Shown: one piece after another, positions 61,801 to 64,000 of the stretch
How positions within the stretch are numbered: the stretch's first letter is position 1
How the letters are laid out: each line of letters starts with the position of its first letter
Assembly (NCBI GenBank): GCA_014549065.1
Contig: JACDOX010000218.1
Span: 787,536-851,535, forward strand
Direction of reading: 5' to 3'
DNA length: 64,000 bases
DNA from: Cardinalis cardinalis
Lineage: Eukaryota > Chordata > Aves > Passeriformes > Cardinalidae
Position numbers and translations under genes: made by a program
The notes under the pieces: model-generated
What the model saw: only the letters and a program-made list of their open reading frames with translations
Database searches by the model: none
What the model was told of the DNA's origin: nothing

Positions 61801-64000
61801 CCCTTTGGGAGCTCAGGTTTGCTTAGGTACAAGAGAGTTTGTTGGAATTCACCACNGCTTATTCACCAACACATTACAGGTATTATTAAATTAAATGTAA
61901 ATGGTTTGGAAATACAAATGCCAGCCTGTGTTTTTANCTCTCCTGTGTTGCTTAAGCATACAGGAGAGGGGAGCTGGCTCAGGATAGGGTTCTCAGGAGT
62001 CTCTGAGCTTTTAGTGTTCTGGCATTTAATACCCACAGCCACACTTCTCATATTGAGCTGATAAATTGGCCCTGCACCATGGGAGCCCAGGTTTATTCTA
62101 AATATCCCAGCCTTGCTCATTGTTGTGACAAATCCATACTCCAGGCTTGCTGCCAGCTTGAAAGACTGGGTTCCTGATCAGCAAACTTTGACAACCAATT
62201 CACTATAACTTGCTATATTAGCAGATGAAGTGGGAATGAGCCCCAGGGAGATGAAAAGCCAGCAGAACTTCTGTTAACAATTAGGCAAAACTGCTGCCTT
62301 CATGCTGCATTTGAATGAGAAAAAGCTTTTAATGCACTGGGCCTTCACCTTCTGTTGTTCCTCTGCAAGAGGTGCATGTCACCTAACAACTCTGACCTTT
62401 TGGCTTTGCCTAGGAGGAATATGTCACTGCTGTACCTTAGGACATGTTTGAGAACTCCTCATTTTTTCCCCTGTAAAACACAAATACTTCTGAGGGTTTT
62501 AAAAAGCAAATTATTTCTTGACTTGTTCTATGTCTTCAGAAAGTACAGAAGCATCCACAAGGTCATGCTGGTCTCAGTTTCATACTGTGCTAGAAAATGG
62601 AGGGCTGTCCAGGTGAATTGTTTTCAGAGGTCTCATGTGTTTTGAACTTGTTCTCCTCATTGTATTGGTCTCTTCTCATCCCTTTTTGCTGTTAGTTCAC
62701 TGTTTTTCCTGCCCAGCTGGAAGCAGTTCCCCACAGCTGTCCACGGCCACGCAATGATCCCGGCAAAGAAAACCTTATATTGTCTTCTTCTTCCCCACTG
62801 TGGCAAGCAGGAAGTTTGGCAGATGATATTTCCTGACAGGAAGCTGATGCAGGGCATAGGAATCTCTGTTATCTCAAAAAAATCACCAAGCAATGCAATT
62901 TAACATGAAACTACTTTGGTGTGATTGACTCCAATTGTTATTCATAGCGTGGCCTCACATTTGCATTGTTATCTGGCAATGAAATTGTCACATCTCTGTC
63001 CCCTGTAAGATTTGTGATTGCCTTGCAAGCTGNAGAGTCAATTTAAATTGGAGGGGCCAGTTAATAATGTACAAGATAATCAGTTTCACATGGCTGTTCT
63101 CAGAGATATTAAGGAAAGCATCAAAGAAATACAAATACCATGTGACACGATTAGCGTCATACAGAAGGATCTGGGATCAGCNCAGTATCTTCGGTATCTA
63201 CCTGGTTATTATTACTGTGATTCCCTGNCTTAATTACATTTATACCTGCAAGATTACAAGATAATTATGCTTGAATTTATTGCAGGAAACTAAAAATTGC
63301 ATGGTTTGTTAACAACAGACAAGTAGAGTATAATTGGCAAACACGACATGGTTATTTGTGCAGTATTTGAGAGCACGTATTATTACTTCCAAGATCCAAG
63401 ATTGTTGTGTGAGAGGCAAGCATGAACCCCAGCCAGTTTAGCACCTGGTAATGGGAAAGCAAAACACCAAGGAAAAAACTGCACTGTAAAGCAACCTGGC
63501 AGTTCTCCAGGGCTGGAAGCAAAATCTTAAAAATTAGGGTTTAGAAATGTAGCAATTTTCTACACCCTATTTTCCTTTCTATTTGTGATTTTTCTGTCTT
63601 TTCTGGGCTGGGATGCCAACAAGCATTTTTACCTTTTGCATATATTGTAGGCTTGACTAAAAAGTATTTTCTGTGATTGCAGCTAGCTGGCCTTTGATGG
63701 CCTGAGCAGTTTCNATGTGAAACAGAGGGATGGAAATCTGGCACCCTTATTCTTTGGGTTCAGGGGAAGATAACACATTCTGCTGGATAGGGCCCAGGGC
63801 AGAACACAGCACACTGGCATGGGTTTTTGCCCCGCTCCTGGAGGTATTGCCTTTGCCTCCTGCAGACAGATGCTCTCNCTGCTGAGACCCTGCCTAGCAC
63901 ACTGCCTCTCCAAGCTCAGTTAAGCCTTCTGGGCACAGGCAAAGCCTGGAAAGGGCAATAAGGATGCACTGGGAACCCAGTCGGTGATGGGGATGTTTTT
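58854..64000. other. mostly unique sequence
   Basis: It includes the possible non-coding exon at 61.31-61.46 kb and a high-complexity A/T-rich block at 63.04-63.41 kb. No coding gene supported. Confidence 0.45.
61309..61463 (+). ncRNA. possible non-coding plus-strand exon
   Basis: This 155-nt stretch lies between a strong acceptor (GTTTGTGCCTCTGCAG) and a strong donor (GAAGAAG/GTAAGA). All three frames contain a stop, so if it is an exon it belongs to a long non-coding RNA or to untranslated sequence. Its orientation agrees with the rightward transcription suggested by strand composition right of the CpG island. No expression evidence can be seen from sequence. Confidence 0.18.

Noticed and set aside
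1..64000. tRNA, rRNA, CRISPR arrays, bacterial or phage genes
   Set aside because: I looked for T-loop motifs, regular spaced repeats and operon-like gene packing and saw none. The content is vertebrate nuclear DNA. Small RNAs cannot be excluded without a covariance-model search.

Overview
The window looks like nuclear DNA from a bird, probably a passerine. The support is seven or so truncated CR1 retrotransposon ends, almost all 3'-end pieces, and retroviral long terminal repeats resembling families I know from songbirds. SINEs are absent, the GC content is vertebrate-like, and there is one isolated CpG island. Nothing is bacterial: no operons, no long intact genes, no CRISPR arrays. It is a draft assembly, with about 150 isolated single Ns (counted by eye) and one 150-N gap.

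The organising feature is the CpG island at about 27.3-28.06 kb. To its left the + strand tends to be rich in A and C. To its right it tends to be rich in T and G. This is the pattern expected if two long transcription units run outward from the island, minus-strand leftward and plus-strand rightward, and/or if replication starts there. Almost all of the window would then be intron or intergenic DNA.

Left part (1-27.3 kb): probable introns of a minus-strand gene. A first exon ends in a strong donor at 27,481. A 91-nt second exon (26,298-26,388) has good sites on both sides. Further candidate exons lie at 15,466-15,542, 9,378-9,653, 8,270-8,354 and 6,762-6,830. The best is 9,378-9,653: 276 nt, phase 1-1, strongly biased codons and two Cys-x2-Cys pairs. 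It is phase-compatible with 8,270-8,354. I could not name the gene, and several of these exons may be chance.

Right part (28-64 kb): mostly unique sequence. It holds a solo LTR with an imperfect 6-bp target duplication (34.49-34.87 kb), a direct repeat pair 604 bp apart (35.38 and 35.98 kb), and a 191-bp element repeated about 10 kb away (35.46 and 45.32 kb). It also has a six-unit GC-rich minisatellite (41.1 kb), an A38 tract (42.87 kb), a nested LTR/CR1 cluster (43.7-45.5 kb), the 150-N gap (58.7 kb) and one possible non-coding plus-strand exon (61.31-61.46 kb). No protein-coding gene on the + strand could be supported.
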